A stretch of DNA of 64,000 nucleotides from Stipa capillata (lineage: Eukaryota; Streptophyta; Magnoliopsida; Poales; Poaceae): positions 372,001-436,000 of the forward strand of contig JAGXJF010003911.1 of assembly GCA_019208055.1 (NCBI GenBank), in the 5' to 3' direction. The notes below the pieces were generated by a model. The model searched no databases. It saw only the letters and a program-made list of their open reading frames with translations, and had not been told where the DNA came from. The translations under genes were made by a program, and so were the position numbers. Position 1 is the first letter of the stretch; every line of letters begins with the position of its first letter. Positions 22,209 through 34,529 of this stretch are shown here, piece by piece.

Positions 22209-23740
22209 ATCAAGGTATATAACCTTGTTCCATTTGGGTATGATAACAATCAAGATCTAGTGATAGCTACAAAAGTAGGTTTCAATGGTTATAACTTAAT
22301 TCATATTGTGTATAAATTTTAAACGATGAGTATATAGTGCATCTATTACTTACTCCTAGTTAAAGACAAAGAGTATGAATTCCTTATCCTGTTGAGCCCA
22401 TAGTACTTCTCTCAGGTAGTCCTCGACAAATTTTGCGTTGGCATTCATGTTTTGCTTGGAGACTAAGTGTGGGGCGATGAAACTCGCCAATTGTCTCCTT
22501 GCTCTGGCTTCAGTGATGATGTAACTAGATATACAAAACAAAGTTGTTATATGCATTACTTCAACCAACTGCAAGAGAATGAAGACTTTCTTTGTAAACA
22601 CTTACAGTGTCCAGATTCTCATTAATGAGGCATCCAATTTTCTTAGGTTGTACAAAAGGAAGATGTTTGCATAGTCCATGACCACATCACCCTCTGTGTG
22701 GTGAAAAGTGTGCAGTTATACTCGTTCCTCATTCTGTACTCGGCTTTGTTGGAGTGGTCCATCTACTTGGTGTGAAAAGACTGTCAAACAAGCCCTACTC
22801 GGTTCAGTTCTTCAGTTGAGAGCATTGGTTCTCCTAGAATGAAATGTTTGACTGGCACCATGAAAGGGAGATCATCGGCATCAATATGCTTTGGTTTGCC
22901 CTTAGCACTCTTGGATCTCTTCGTGACCCGCTTTTGATAGGTTGCCTTCACCAGAGAAGGGCTTGAACACTGAACTAGCATAGTGTTCTCCGACTCAGAC
23001 ACTATCGATGCAGCTAGTTCCATCTGAGTAGGGCAGCTGAGATTCTCTTGAAATTCTTGACCAATCAGGGAAGTTGGGGGTGAGAATCTAGCTCTATTGG
23101 AGTGGGAGCTGAGAAGATGCTTCGATGGCCAGAGTAGTTGCAGGCACTAGTTTGTCGGGTCCATCCTCCAACACTATGTCTATCTTGGACCACTAGATGA
23201 ATGACCCAACGACAACGCTAAAACCTGAAACTCATCATCCACACATGTGTGATGTAGTGGTACTTGTTTGAATGATAGGTGAAAAAGGTCCAAGCTACAC
23301 TTCACGAAACCCAGTGAGATCAAGACACCGTGCAATAATTTCCCTTGAATGGGTGAAAACTCCACCCCACAAGCAGCCTCCACGAAGACACCCAAGCACT
23401 TCACTTGTAGCTTGCACTTGGTGGGATTTTGGATGTTATCCATTGGATACTTGATATTGATATCATCGAGATCATCAGGACCTGCAGACGCGCAACTACT
23501 TTGATGGGCACCGGGGCTAGGGTGCCCTTGTTGCATTCTCCTCTGTAAGTCCATTTTAATCTATTCACTTTTACGTGGCTCTTTTTAGCTCTTTCCCTCT
23601 CTTGCTTAGAAGATGCACCGTTGTCTTGTGGGAGTACTCTGTCCCACATTGCTAGGAGCACGTGACCCTGGGTACGTCCCGGGTGCTTCTTGGTCTAGAT
23701 TCTCGCGTTGAGTTTATCATTCATCCTATCGGAGGTGAAG
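22209..23740 (-). pseudogene. CACTA (En/Spm) Ulp1-like protein gene, 5' part, disrupted
   Basis: The minus-strand sequence shows blocks typical of the second protein of grass CACTA elements: HVLLAMWDRVLPQD (23650), a DUF8039-like region around DDINIKYPMDNIQNPTKC (23460), FMVPVKHFILGEPMLSTEEL (22850), and ARRQLASFIAPHLVSKQNM with AKFVEDYLREVLWAQQDKEF (22490-22390). The C-terminal half lies beyond the hAT insertion at 17480-18742. Frames change several times and there are stops, so it is a remnant. The transposase (TNP2-like) gene of a complete CACTA element is not seen here. Confidence 0.65.
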
Positions 23741-23967
23741 GAACCTTGTGAAGATTGCCCACTCAAGGATTCTTGCAAAAGCCCGAGAGGTTATGTCAGG
23801 AACTATTAAGTTATGCACAAATTGTAAAACTAGGTGGCTGTTAGCTTACAATCATGGGTACAGTTCCTGGTCTGCAGGGTTAGGAAAGTGGACCTCCCCC
23901 CTTGAGGTGGTAGTTGACGTTCCTCTATACGAGTCTCAGCGCGCAGGGGGTCTAGACTTTTGAAAAA

Positions 23968-24940
23968 GGTGTTGATATGTCAAAAACGTATCATATTTTT
24001 CTGAGTTTCATGATATATTTTTGTTATTATTTTCATTATATATTTTATTTATTTATCTAGATTATTTAAATAACTATCAAACTATCTATTTATCCCTTTA
24101 TTTTCTATACACAGGAAAAACACCGCAAAAATCAGAAAATCAAGAGTATTCAAGAATGTTCTGAAGGAATGAGATTTTGTGTGAAAGAAGGTAGCCAGTC
24201 GAGCTAGGGCTTGGCGGGGTGGCCACACCTGCCGCCCCAATAAGTTGCCTGGGCTACCAAGCCTCAGTCACCGCTGCCCTTTCACATGTAGATTCATTTC
24301 ACCTTCGAAGGACCCCCTGCGGAGTTCGCCTACATATATAGAAGGCTTCGCATCGAAACAAGGGGAGAAGTTTTCGGGACAAAACAGGTAGAAGTCGCCA
24401 ACAACCACAATTTCCATCTCCACCATTACCACCTTCATCTCCCACCATCATCACCTACTGCAAGCACTCCGTAGACTAGACCTTCCTTATACTTCATTTA
24501 CTTGATCAGAATCTTCAGATTGTTTGTTTCATCGGTACCTTCAATATGAAATCAATATGTCTTTTGTTTTTGATGAATTGCATGCTGTGTGAGTAGTCTA
24601 TCAAGGCTACGAGTGTGTAATAGTAGCTATGTAATATTCTCATAATTATTGTGATGGTCATCCATCTTCGGCACCATCAATTGATATCATCCATCTTTGA
24701 CATAATAAATTAATGAAGATCCTAAATGTAAATTTTATGATGCTTATATGGATAATACTTCAATTCCTAAAGGTAGAAATGGCTTAGTACAGAGAAGTTT
24801 GAAAGTTCTTAATGAAGAATTACCTAAATTTGGATTGAAACATTTAACTAACACTTTGAGATATGCTTATTTAGATGAAAAGAATACATATTCTATTATT
24901 ATTAGTGCTAATCTTATAGGTAAAGAAGAGGACAAATAGG
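23968..24940 (+). mobile_element. Ty3/gypsy retrotransposon remnant (LTR piece plus pol piece)
   Basis: The stretch from TGTTGATATGTCAAAAACG (23970) to about 24700 has the look of a grass gypsy LTR, with a promoter-like CATATATAG near 24333 and a pyrimidine-rich leader. It is followed at 24748-24939 by an open frame containing LKHLTNTLRYAYLDEKNTYS, similar to the segment just upstream of reverse transcriptase in Athila/Tat-lineage gypsy elements. Everything between is deleted. The boundaries are approximate. Confidence 0.45.
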
Positions 24941-25699
24941 GAATGCTAGTCCGCTTCGAACAGCTTGTCATTAGCTGTCCGAATCAACCGCATGGGACAC
25001 AGTTAGGATATTGAGTAAATTTCATTGTGGACAATTTATATGTAAACAAAATAATTGGTTGAGCTATACATCGCAACAAAAAATGCCACAAATTTGCAGG
25101 TTGAGCCAAATTCAAATGAGCATTTAGTTGTTATATCCTGTCAACACATCACTTGTAGCAAATACATGGCCCATATTGAAATTTACTCTTAGATATTTGC
25201 AAAGGCATAAAAATGGGGAGGGTCATATGTCTATATGAACTCTTTCGTGAGCTTGTGCACTTGTACGCGTACAAAATTCTGTGAAAACAAATATTATAAT
25301 CTTCTACCCTAAAAAACAAAAGATAGAACACCACTTTGTTATATAACCTGTATCTTTGTTATATAACCTGTATCTCTTATTAATTCTTGTTATACAGTAT
25401 ACATGTGATCATATGTCTTTCAAAAAAATTATACATGTGACTAAATTAATATTTTATAGTACCATGAATTTTTAGGAATATTTGGAACGTATAAGCCTAC
25501 AAACTTGCGAAGGGTAAGTATTAAAATGCCACAAAGCAGAGGTAAAGCTGCCGGTGCCGGGTCAACCGTAGGGCAGCAGCAGCAGCGGCAGCAGCAGAGG
25601 CGTTACGGAATAACGCCGCGAACACGAAGACGCGCAATACTAAAACAAAACGGCCCGCCCCTTCGGGTTACGCATACTCCTCTTTTAGTTGCGGGCACG
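24941..25699. other. Intergenic, upstream region of the calmodulin-binding gene
   Basis: AT-rich with a roughly 20-bp tandem duplication (TTGTTATATAACCTGTATCT, near 25336-25375). The last 200 bases are GC-rich with CAGCAG repeats and probably include the promoter of the next gene. Confidence 0.45.
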
Positions 25700-27974
25700 A
25701 CTTCCTTCGAGAAGAAGAAAAGGGAGGCTGCCTGCCTGCCTGCCCAGCCCAGCTAGCTGCGTCGCCACAACCGACTTCGCGTCGGTCGCCCTTGCAGCGA
25801 GGAGGGCGGGAGGCTCCGATCGGGAACTGTGTCTCTCGAAGGTAGGATGATCTCGGCGCGAGGATTTCTCGGTGCGGATCCTTGCTTCGTTGGGTGGGGT
25901 TTTTGGTTTGCGCGAATGTTATGATTCGTCTGTTAGGGGGGTTTATTTGGTTTTTGCGGTGTGTTTTTTGTTCGTTGGGGTTAGTTAGCTCGAGGCAAAT
26001 GTGTCGTGGGAAGAGCAGATTTTTCATGCGAGAAGATACAATTTTGATGTAGACAGATGGAATTTCGATGTGGGATTGTCGTTGACCTGTTTGTTCCCGT
26101 TTCAGCTTGTTTTCCACACGATTGCACTGGCAACCTGCAAAGACTATGTCCAAAAATTGGTTGCCTTTAGTCTGCCTAGCAATGAAATTGCGAACAGGGT
26201 GGAACAGCGTGATCTAGGACAGCTTGGCTAGGAAAAGTTGCTTCTGTTAATGATCACTAATTGGGTTAGGAACGTTTGTGGAGAAGTGGGATCTTGGAGA
26301 GTAGCTCAAGATACAGCAAGATATATATAGCAACCCTTGCTAGAGGACATTTTTGTTTGTCACTTCTGGTCTTGTATAGTTGTATTGTCATTAGTATCCT
26401 TGGATTTATTCAGTATCATATATGACAGGGATAGCTGGGTTTGGGAATTGGATGCATTCTTCAGTATCAGGTTTAGACATGGACAGGTGAAGTCTTAATT
26501 GGCTAGGTGCTCTGTCATACTCTGGCTGTTCCATTGTTTCAATCGTGAAAAGCCAGTCAACATCTTTATGTTCATCCCTTTTCTTTCATTTCTCTAAAAG
26601 AAAAACTTTGGTAGTGCAGTTGGTACAATAGCAGTTGGTGAAGGAATAAATGGTATTGCAAGCATGTAGTGATGATGGGCTTTATTTTTCTATGTTCTCA
26701 GTTAATATGTGAGTGATGGATATTGAAATTATTGATGCTTCAGAGGCCTTATCCCGTTCCACTTTCAGGCTAATTCTTCATCCTGGAAATTGGTTACACT
26801 CTTCGATAATTGCTGTCGGAGGAGTGAAGTTGTGTATATCTGCTTTTAGGAGGTATGCTACTGACATGAAGGGTTTTCTCTGATTTGTGCTTCAAATCTT
26901 TCTTTACAGTTTTGCTTGAAAGGTAATTTTGATTTGAACTGTTATGATATGGTGGTGTTAATTCTACTGCATTTACTATTACATTATTAATGAAGCGATA
27001 CTACCCTATTCAATTAGAGTTCTGGACATCATAGTTGTTCATGAATCTTTTTCTATTATAACCGTTATTTCAGTCGCGAATATGTAAAGCAACGAATCCT
27101 TTTCTTACAAACAATTCTAACATGGAAATGCACGTTCTTGTTCCACGATCATAGCTGTTGCCGTGGAAACAAATATGTTTACTGTTTTTAACTTGTTAAG
27201 TTACTCAACCGAGAAGTTTCTACAATTATATCACTGTTGTCCATGTTGTATCACGAATATGTATATGAACATGGACTATCACTGTATGAAATACATCATC
27301 ATTTGTAAGAAAATTGGTTTAGCTAAGTTTTTCCATTAATTTCATATTTTGTATACTAAAGAATCAGGCAACCACATAAATAAAGTGAGGCAATAGGAAC
27401 TTGTAAGAAATCTCAGTAGCAGGTTAATATAGTAGCCAATGTAGGCAACTGTGGAAACTCATTGGCGCTTAGTTACACCAGTAAATGAATTGGATATGAG
27501 AGTCCTAACTATAGGTATATTGTTTTGTCCCCCTGCAGCAGAAGCACCATATAAGTTGGCATATATATTTTAATATCAAATTCTTTTGAAAATGAGTAAC
27601 TAGGATGATATGAAACATGTTTATGCATTCCAAACTTTTGATTGCCCGTGAGCTGTTGGAATCAACTGCATGCATGCTGTTCAGATGAACTTAAATGTTG
27701 TTTAAGATGACGATCTAGAGTGTGCAATGTCGACAAAGAAGAATTAGACCAGGTATCTCAAATTTGTGTGGTTCTCAAAATGACAGGAACTAGTGCAATT
27801 CTGTGTTGCTAATTATTTTCTTAGGATTTTAATTTTTGTTGACTCTTAGTGTGAGGCTATGCCAGTTCTTAAAAATAACATATACTCTTTATTGCAACAG
27901 TCTAGATATTTTCCAATTCAAAAGGAAGAAAGCTCAGCTGAGGCAAGCACTATCTCAGCAACTGGAAGGCCTCA
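25700..27974 (+). other. 5' UTR exon and intron of the calmodulin-binding-domain gene
   Basis: A GC-rich leader ends at CTCGAAG|GTAGGA after base 25841. A T-rich intron of about 2 kb ends at ATTGCAACAG (27900). An in-frame TGA lies between that acceptor and the ATG at 27975, so coding starts in the second exon. The transcription start is not determined. Confidence 0.6.
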
Positions 27975-30533
27975 ATGTCCAAAGTTTTGGAAAGAAGAAA
28001 TTCATTTGGTAGCATTACTCCTATAAGTTCCTCTTCAGCTTCAGCTTCAGCTTCAGATTCTAAAAAAAAGGATGAGAAGACAGTACCACATTATCTAAGA
28101 GCTTCTACAGGATCATGCCATGATTTATGCAAGTATGGACACAAGAATCCTTCTGAAGAAAAACAGAAGCTTTCTGGAGGGAGAAGAAAGAAACTTCCAA
28201 CTCATCTAAATAATTTGACGCTGCATGGATCAGTTATCCTGGATATATCCAAGGATGTCAGGAACAGAAATCTTTCACTAGCCAAGTCAAGTATATCGTT
28301 GGGTGAAGCTGATCGTGTTGCTAACAAGATAACATCAGCAAATTTGAGAGGTGCTGCATCCCCTGATCATTTGGTTCCACGTACTGCTTCATCAGCTGAT
28401 CATAAAAACGTGAACTCTGATGGCAGAAAGAAGCATCCAATGGTTGCACAAAGGTCTCCAGCTAATCCAAGGTATTCCAATGGAGTCCCTAAATTTGATC
28501 AAAAAGCAACAATGCCAGCCAAGGGGTCCAAGTTGGCAGAGAAGACATTGCAGGAGAAAGCTAGAACTGTGGAAAAAGCCACAGCTGTCAAGCAATCATC
28601 GCTTAAGAGGCCATCTTCATTTCCCACTAAGCAAGTGCCTGTGCCATCTCAGGCTTATAGTCATGTAGTTTCTTCAAAAGATAAAAATACTCTGAAGGGA
28701 AAGCCGACATCTCCATCGACAATTATTACTGGCGAGCGGGCAAGCAACAGTGGTAAAACTGGAAGAAGTCCTAAGAGGTCAAGCAAGGCAAATGCCAATG
28801 GGAAGGAAGGCTCGGATATGTCCAGAACATCATTCCCTACAGAATCTGAATTGACTGCTTCTGTCGAAATACAAGAAGATGATGTGCAGGGTTCTTGTAT
28901 TACAGGCCATAATGTGGAGTCCACACTAGCAGAACTGTCTTCTGATGCCACAGAATATGTAGACAAATCTCGACCAGCACCAGGAGAAACAAGTAAATCC
29001 ACTTCAGAGGATGTCTTGGATGTGTCAAGAACATCATTCTCTATAGAGTCTGAGTTGACCGTGTCCACTGAAATACAAGAAGATGATGTGCAAAGCTCAT
29101 GTATTACAGGCCATAATGTAGAGTCAACACTACCAGAACTGTCTTTAGATGCCACAGAATATGTACACAAATCTCAATCAGCACCAGAAAAAGCAAGTCG
29201 ATCCATTTCAGAGGATGATGTGGTGGAAACTATTGAAAAGAGCGAAGCATTGGCTGCTGAATTCCCTGTCAAAAGTATCATTGCTCTTGAATTGCAGCAA
29301 TCATTGGATGACCAAGAACTCAAGACTGTGCTGAGTAAATCTAATCTAGAACATATACTGGCAGAGCAGAATGCCATTGATAGTCGAACTTCAATGGATG
29401 AAGGCATCCAAACTGATGATGCAGCTCTCAGCCAACTTTCCAAACAATTACCAGGTGTGGAAAATGCAGATGTATATGATTCTGTATTAACCGAAAGTAG
29501 ATCAGAAATTGAAGCTGATTTTGTGAAAGTCAACACTAGCGTAGACTCCCTAATCACTGAAAGTAGGGGGGAAGTGGGAGCTCATGAAGACCTTCAAGGA
29601 TCTCCAGAACTACTGGCACATGATGAAAAATATGCTGAGGATCCTAAGTTTTGCCTTGATTGCACTTCAGGAAATGTAGCTGAAAATGTCAAGGTTGATG
29701 AAATTGTTGAGGTTAGGAATATTAACAGTACATCTCACTGCCAATCAATTTCAGAGACTTCATCAGACGGTGAACTTCTGGAGGAACCAAAGTCGGTGCT
29801 AATTGGACAGATTGATTCTAATGTACAAACTGATGAGTTAGCAAGTGTTGATAATGATGGGACCTTTGAACAGGATGAACTGAAATCAAGGGTCGTAGTT
29901 CAGCAGTTACCAGAAGAACTATCAGATGATGAATTTTATGAAGAATATGATTTTGAGTTGAGTGAATCGGATGAGTCTGATGCAGAAGATGAAGGAGGAA
30001 CAATCAATAGAAATATTGGTGAATCTTCAAAGGCCAATAGCCAAAGGCCAAGAAGAATCTCAACACTTCACCCGGATGATGCTAGTGCCACACCTTACAA
30101 ATTGAAGTTTAAAAGGGGTAAAACTGTAGAGCTCACACCAGACAGTAATGGCCCGAGAAGACTCAAATTTAGAAGAAGGGCTGCAAATGAAGTTGCAAAT
30201 GGTGAAGGTCAATCAGCAAGAAGGATTTATAAGAGGAATAGCACACATAATGGTGTTCCTACTAATCCAGACATGGAATCTCCTGGAGTGAAACTGAGGC
30301 ATCAAGATGCACAAGAGAAAAAGGATGCACAGGGGCTGTTCAACAATGTAATAGAAGAAACCGCAAGCAAGCTTGTGGAGTCTAGGAAAAGCAAGGTAAA
30401 GGCTTTGGTTGGTGCTTTTGAAACGGTGATCTCTCTCCAGGACGGCAGTCCCACATCATCTACACCACAGGCAGGTAACTCACCATATTCAGTTCACGAT
30501 GACGAGGAAAAGGCACCTGAGGAAGCAGCATAG
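27975..30533 (+). CDS. Plant calmodulin-binding domain protein (CaM_binding family)
   Basis: The product is 852 residues in a single coding exon. The N-terminal half is Ser/Lys-rich and basic (RRKKLPTHLNN, VPHYLRASTGSCHD), as in plant calmodulin-binding proteins related to At2g38800 and potato PCBP. The middle is acidic and Ser/Glu-rich and contains a 68-residue in-frame tandem duplication (residues about 283-350 and 351-418). A strongly acidic block (EELSDDEFYEEYDFELSES) precedes the C-terminal domain. That domain (about 712-826) has LKFKRGKTVEL, RRLKFRRR, then QGLFNNVIEETASKLVESRK and VKALVGAFETVISLQ, the basic amphipathic helix that binds Ca2+/calmodulin in this family. No enzyme domain is present. 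The role is probably in calcium signalling or defence, by family only. Confidence 0.85.
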   Translation: MSKVLERRNSFGSITPISSSSASASASDSKKKDEKTVPHYLRASTGSCHDLCKYGHKNPSEEKQKLSGGRRKKLPTHLNNLTLHGSVILDISKDVRNRNLSLAKSSISLGEADRVANKITSANLRGAASPDHLVPRTASSADHKNVNSDGRKKHPMVAQRSPANPRYSNGVPKFDQKATMPAKGSKLAEKTLQEKARTVEKATAVKQSSLKRPSSFPTKQVPVPSQAYSHVVSSKDKNTLKGKPTSPSTIITGERASNSGKTGRSPKRSSKANANGKEGSDMSRTSFPTESELTASVEIQEDDVQGSCITGHNVESTLAELSSDATEYVDKSRPAPGETSKSTSEDVLDVSRTSFSIESELTVSTEIQEDDVQSSCITGHNVESTLPELSLDATEYVHKSQSAPEKASRSISEDDVVETIEKSEALAAEFPVKSIIALELQQSLDDQELKTVLSKSNLEHILAEQNAIDSRTSMDEGIQTDDAALSQLSKQLPGVENADVYDSVLTESRSEIEADFVKVNTSVDSLITESRGEVGAHEDLQGSPELLAHDEKYAEDPKFCLDCTSGNVAENVKVDEIVEVRNINSTSHCQSISETSSDGELLEEPKSVLIGQIDSNVQTDELASVDNDGTFEQDELKSRVVVQQLPEELSDDEFYEEYDFELSESDESDAEDEGGTINRNIGESSKANSQRPRRISTLHPDDASATPYKLKFKRGKTVELTPDSNGPRRLKFRRRAANEVANGEGQSARRIYKRNSTHNGVPTNPDMESPGVKLRHQDAQEKKDAQGLFNNVIEETASKLVESRKSKVKALVGAFETVISLQDGSPTSSTPQAGNSPYSVHDDEEKAPEEAA
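28821..29228 (+). repeat. 204-bp in-frame tandem duplication inside the calmodulin-binding gene
   Basis: Two 68-codon units start at 28821 and 29025. Both encode SRTSF..ESELT...EIQEDDVQ followed by SCITGHNVESTL and ATEYV.KS, with about 15-20 substituted residues between them, so the duplication is moderately old and the frame has been kept. Confidence 0.85.
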
Positions 30534-31273
30534 AATATCACATCCTTTTAAATTGGCCAAGTTTGCAGCCATGTTTTGGACTCTCCTTTTCTTTTTCCTT
30601 TCAGAACTGGCTTTAATGAAGAATATTTTGTATAGTTTGTACATTGCATCTCTTTCAGAAGTATTTAGAGTTTTTTAGAGTATTATAATACATAGTCAAG
30701 ATGCTTCATGCAGAGAGTGATTTCAAGTATATTACAATGTAAATCAATTGAGACACCACAAAACCAAGTGCGCTTTTGTTGGGCTTGGATTCTTATATTC
30801 TATTATACAAGTGTTGGTTTTCTGGTGTACAAGTGTTGGCTTGATTTGCTTTTCTGCTTAATGAAAAGATGTGCAAAGCTTTTGCACGTTCTCTAAAAAA
30901 ATATAAAAGTGCTGGTTTAACTTTTCTTTAAAAGCACGCTGCACTTTCGGGTTTGATTTATCCCGGTGGTTGTATTTGTATGTCATAGGCCTAATGCAGT
31001 GGAGCTCCTAAATTTGTTCCATTGCAATGACTATTTCCTTAGTCCCTACTACATCTTGAAGATCTATGCACAGATCATTCCTTGTACTTTTCTTCATGCC
31101 ACACCCTTCAAACTTGTTTATCCTGCTCCCAGTAAAACGTGCCAATTTGTCGGATGTTGGCTGCTCTTATCAGTCATCAAACCAAAGACATATTACAATA
31201 CAATACATGGCTGTTGTGAGGCTTATATAGCCTTCAAGTCACGCCATTCATTTCGTTTCAAATTTAAATATTC
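30534..31273. other. Convergent 3' UTRs, no gene seen
   Basis: The plus-strand calmodulin-binding gene and the minus-strand remorin end toward each other here. T-rich sequence with GTTTGTACATTG-type 3' UTR character. A 182-residue plus-strand frame (30966-31514) runs over the antisense of the remorin last exon and is not considered coding. Confidence 0.5.
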
Positions 31274-32947
31274 TCAAAAGCAGCATCCGCGGGGAAGCTT
31301 CCCTGTTGACCGTATCTTCTTCGCCTTCTCTTTGATCTTTTTTTCGTCATCATATTTCCTTTCCTCTGCCGTTGACCTTGCTCCTCCAGCAATTTTGTTG
31401 ATCCTTGCCATTTCCTGGTTGTATTCTTCCAGTGCCTTTGCTCTCTTTCTGTCCAACTCAATCTGTAATTTAACAAGTGCTGAGTCTGTTCAGCTCCATC
31501 ATTCAGTAAATTAAGATAATGATTTTATTGGCACATAAGAATTGTGATCCCCCTTCTACCCCGCAAAAAAAGTAATAATAATAATGAAACACACACTGCT
31601 CTGTGAAATTATGATTTTGAATCAACAAAAAACCTCTTTCTGTTCTTTTTGGCGCTTGGCCTTCACCTTCTTCTCATTCTCCCATTCAGCTATGGTGTCG
31701 ATCATCTTTTCATACCTAAACTTGGCAGTTGTATTAGCTAGTTGCATCAAATGATCAGCAAAAACGAAAACAATCATACTTACTCCTCCCTGATCCTTGC
31801 GAGTTTTGCCTTCTCCCATGCATCAGCCTTGGTTTCTTTGCCGCCAATAGCAGTTACTCCAGCTGCACCATTGCCATTCTGTCTAGCATGATACGATGTC
31901 GCTGGCCTGATGGCGGATGGCGCCTTCTGAATTGCCTGCTCCTGCTCAAACCTCTTGCTCCCTTTCTTGTCTGGTGATTTTCTGGAGGAACCTGAAGCCT
32001 TCTTCATACTCACAGAAGAATCAAACATCTTTGGTGGCAGTGGCAGTGGCATCTTCTGATCTGAACCTGTGCCCTCGGGCTTTCTCTCTGCTGATTTCAG
32101 CGGCCTCCTTACCGATACATTGACTGAAACGATAACGCATTGTGCAATTGTTACAAGAGGTTTTACAGGTTCTGCTACAGCAGAAGTAACAAGGGATGGG
32201 CCATGGGGATGAAGTGGATCGTAGTTACTTACCTGGTTCTTCGTCATCATCTTCTGCGGGCTCTTTGCCACTGAACCATCTTGAGATCTTGCTGCCTCCT
32301 GTAGGCCTTTTCATGCTTTCACCTCTCTTGATTGGCGACTGGACAGGAGGCGCAGAAGTTGGCGCCACAACGGGGATAGGCTTCTTCTGATCTGCTAGCT
32401 TCTCTTCTCGCATGGTGATTGCATATGCTGCTGCGGCAATTGTGGCTGCGAACGCCGCGTTGTATTCCTCGCTGCTATTCATTTTTGCTGGCAAGTTGCA
32501 ATGCCAGTCAGTTTCTTTTTACCCTTTTTGTTCTGTTTGTTCGTTTGTTCGTTTCATCTTAAGGGACATGTTTATTACACCGATAGAGTCAATTAAGAGC
32601 AAACTACACATGCTTACTAGTCTATTTGAGGAGTAGTTTTCTTGTTTAGAACATCTGAATGCCTGAAGGTTCCCTAGTTCACATTTCACAATGTAGATTA
32701 AATGATTTGATCATAGTGATATAGGATAGGAATTTAAATGGAAACTGCCGATTAGTTAATAATAATAAAAATCCGAAGGGCGATTAAGGAACAACAATAA
32801 AAGGATGACTTTGTACATTCCGTATTTGTAATTGAAACAGTAAATTTTGATCACATACCTCTTCCAAGAGCTGTGCTTTCTTCTATTGGTACCGATGAAG
32901 TCTCCCTACCACCTTCGCCTCCCTTTCCTACTCCAGAAAACCGAACC
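31274..32947 (-). CDS. Remorin family protein (C-terminal remorin domain)
   Basis: Minus-strand exons with GT-AG junctions: 32233-32487, 31784-32123, 31634-31715 and 31274-31462. Starting at the ATG at 32482 the product is 286 residues. A further upstream exon at 32859-32947 (VRFSGVGKGGEGGRETSS...) joins in frame to AKMNSSEEYNAAF, so the true N-terminus is probably longer, but I could not find its start codon. The N-terminal part has EEYNAAFAATIAAAAYAI; the middle is a disordered Ser/Lys/Pro-rich linker. The C-terminus is a remorin domain: ADAWEKAKLARIREEYEKM, a coiled-coil of charged heptads, and the ending STGKLPRGCCF, whose Cys pair fits the membrane-anchoring and palmitoylation site of remorins. 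Remorins are plant plasma-membrane nanodomain proteins. Family is firm; the specific role is unknown. Confidence 0.85.
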
Positions 32948-33437
32948 CTGCGAAAGATCAATTATTCTGATATCTGAATCTGCTGATGATGCTACTCTAC
33001 TCCTGATGCTGATGTGTAATCCAATTCTTTAGATGGAAATGTGCAGTCAAATTAGTTGAGCTACTTAAAGAAAGCATGATTGCTCTTTATTTAGCTCCAC
33101 AACGTTCTCCCTCAACTCTTGAGGGAAGAAGATCTAAGAACAAGTAAATTTTAAAAAGAGAGAGGAAAGAATCAAAAATCATTGTCTTGGAGAACTTTGA
33201 AGCCTTTGAAAGATCAAGATAAGAAGAAAAGCTGCAACCCGTAACCCGTAGTTACAAGGTGATATGAAACTAAAGCATTGAGAAGCTCACAGTTAATCAG
33301 CCAAATAGTGCAAAGATCCAAGCCTTCATAAAATCCAGCTCTCGATGCTGCATGCCTATACCTTAGCTTCTTATCGTCGCCCTCTATGGCGCACAATGTA
33401 TTTGTAGAGACGCAACAGCTCCAAGGCACACTAACCC

Positions 33438-34353
33438 CTGCATAAAATATTGTTTGCTTGTATTTAGAGGTGGTGAAGAGAGGGGGAGAGAGAGAGAGAG
33501 AGGAAGAGGAGGAGGAGGGGCAAGGAAACTGTTGTCTTGGCGGCAGGCAAGAGGATTGGAGATGGGATTGCTTTACCCATGGAAGCCTTCAAGAATCCAA
33601 CCCCTTTTTGGTTGCACTGCCCTTCAAGAATCCTCCTTGTGCTTTTGCCTCAGGTCTAAAGACAGGTAGCTAGGAATAATAACTTTCCTTAATGCAAATC
33701 AGCATCTTCTTGTGCCATACTTCTGCTTAATTATGGAGGATTCTTGTACTCTTTACATAGCTAACTGGCTAGTAGCGAATGCATCATGCCAGTTTGCTGA
33801 TCACTTACAGGTGTCAGTTCAATGTTCAGACCTGTTCTTTTCAAGTCTCAGTTTTCTACGCTTTCATCTTAAGTGCTGAATCTGTTCTGTAATGGTAGCT
33901 GGGTGCTAGATTTGTCACTTTATGCTTTCTTAGTGCATACAAAGAAGTGATATTTCCCGTCACTTCATCTCGCCACATAGATTTATGCTGGTATAGGGAA
34001 GTAAGATAAAAAATAGAGAAGATAGCTGACTCTCAGGTTCTAGAGTCGGCCTTTTTAATGTATTTGTACGCTGTTGTCTTTTATTATTCACTCTTTGTGC
34101 AAAAATAAATTTAGAGAAAATCCACGATATAAGATGTCTTTGTATGGACTCTGAATAACATAGAGGAGCATAAATACTAGCAGCTAAATTTTTTTTGAAG
34201 TGTCAGCAGCTAACTGCACGTTAGTATATGTCTTATAGATAAAATCCTTTGATGATAGGTTGTTGTATTAAGCTCAGTTACTAACTGAATTTTGAATACA
34301 GATGTTGCACTGCCGATTAAGGTGAAGGGTCCGGTACTATAACACCTCGGTCC
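33438..34353. other. Intergenic; GA-rich tract and upstream sequence of the remorin gene
   Basis: A purine-rich microsatellite (GA repeats merging into GAGGAG) lies at about 33474-33520. In the minus-strand sense it is a CT-rich leader, plausibly the remorin 5' UTR. 33700-34353 has no recognised feature. Two overlapping plus-strand frames at 33454-33673 derive from the GA tract. Confidence 0.45.
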
Positions 34354-34483
34354 GGTTAGAGATATAGTACTGTTGTATTCGTATTGGTATAGGAGTCTAT
34401 ATTTCCTTGTACTCCAAGTCACCTTGTACTATATATATGCCTATTGGGCTGTGCAATAGATTCAAGTTGCATATCTCCTAACA
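34354..34483 (+). repeat. Copia 5' LTR
   Basis: 130 bp ending TATCTCCTAACA just before the primer-binding site. It contains TATATATATG (promoter-like) and TTGTACT repeats. Confidence 0.9.
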
Positions 34484-34529
34484 TGGTATCAGAGCAAATT
34501 AGGGTTTAGATTTTTTTTTATACCTTTGA

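Noticed and set aside
30966..31514. 182-codon plus-strand frame
   Set aside because: Runs antisense to the remorin last exon; no domain, and the remorin splice structure is convincing.
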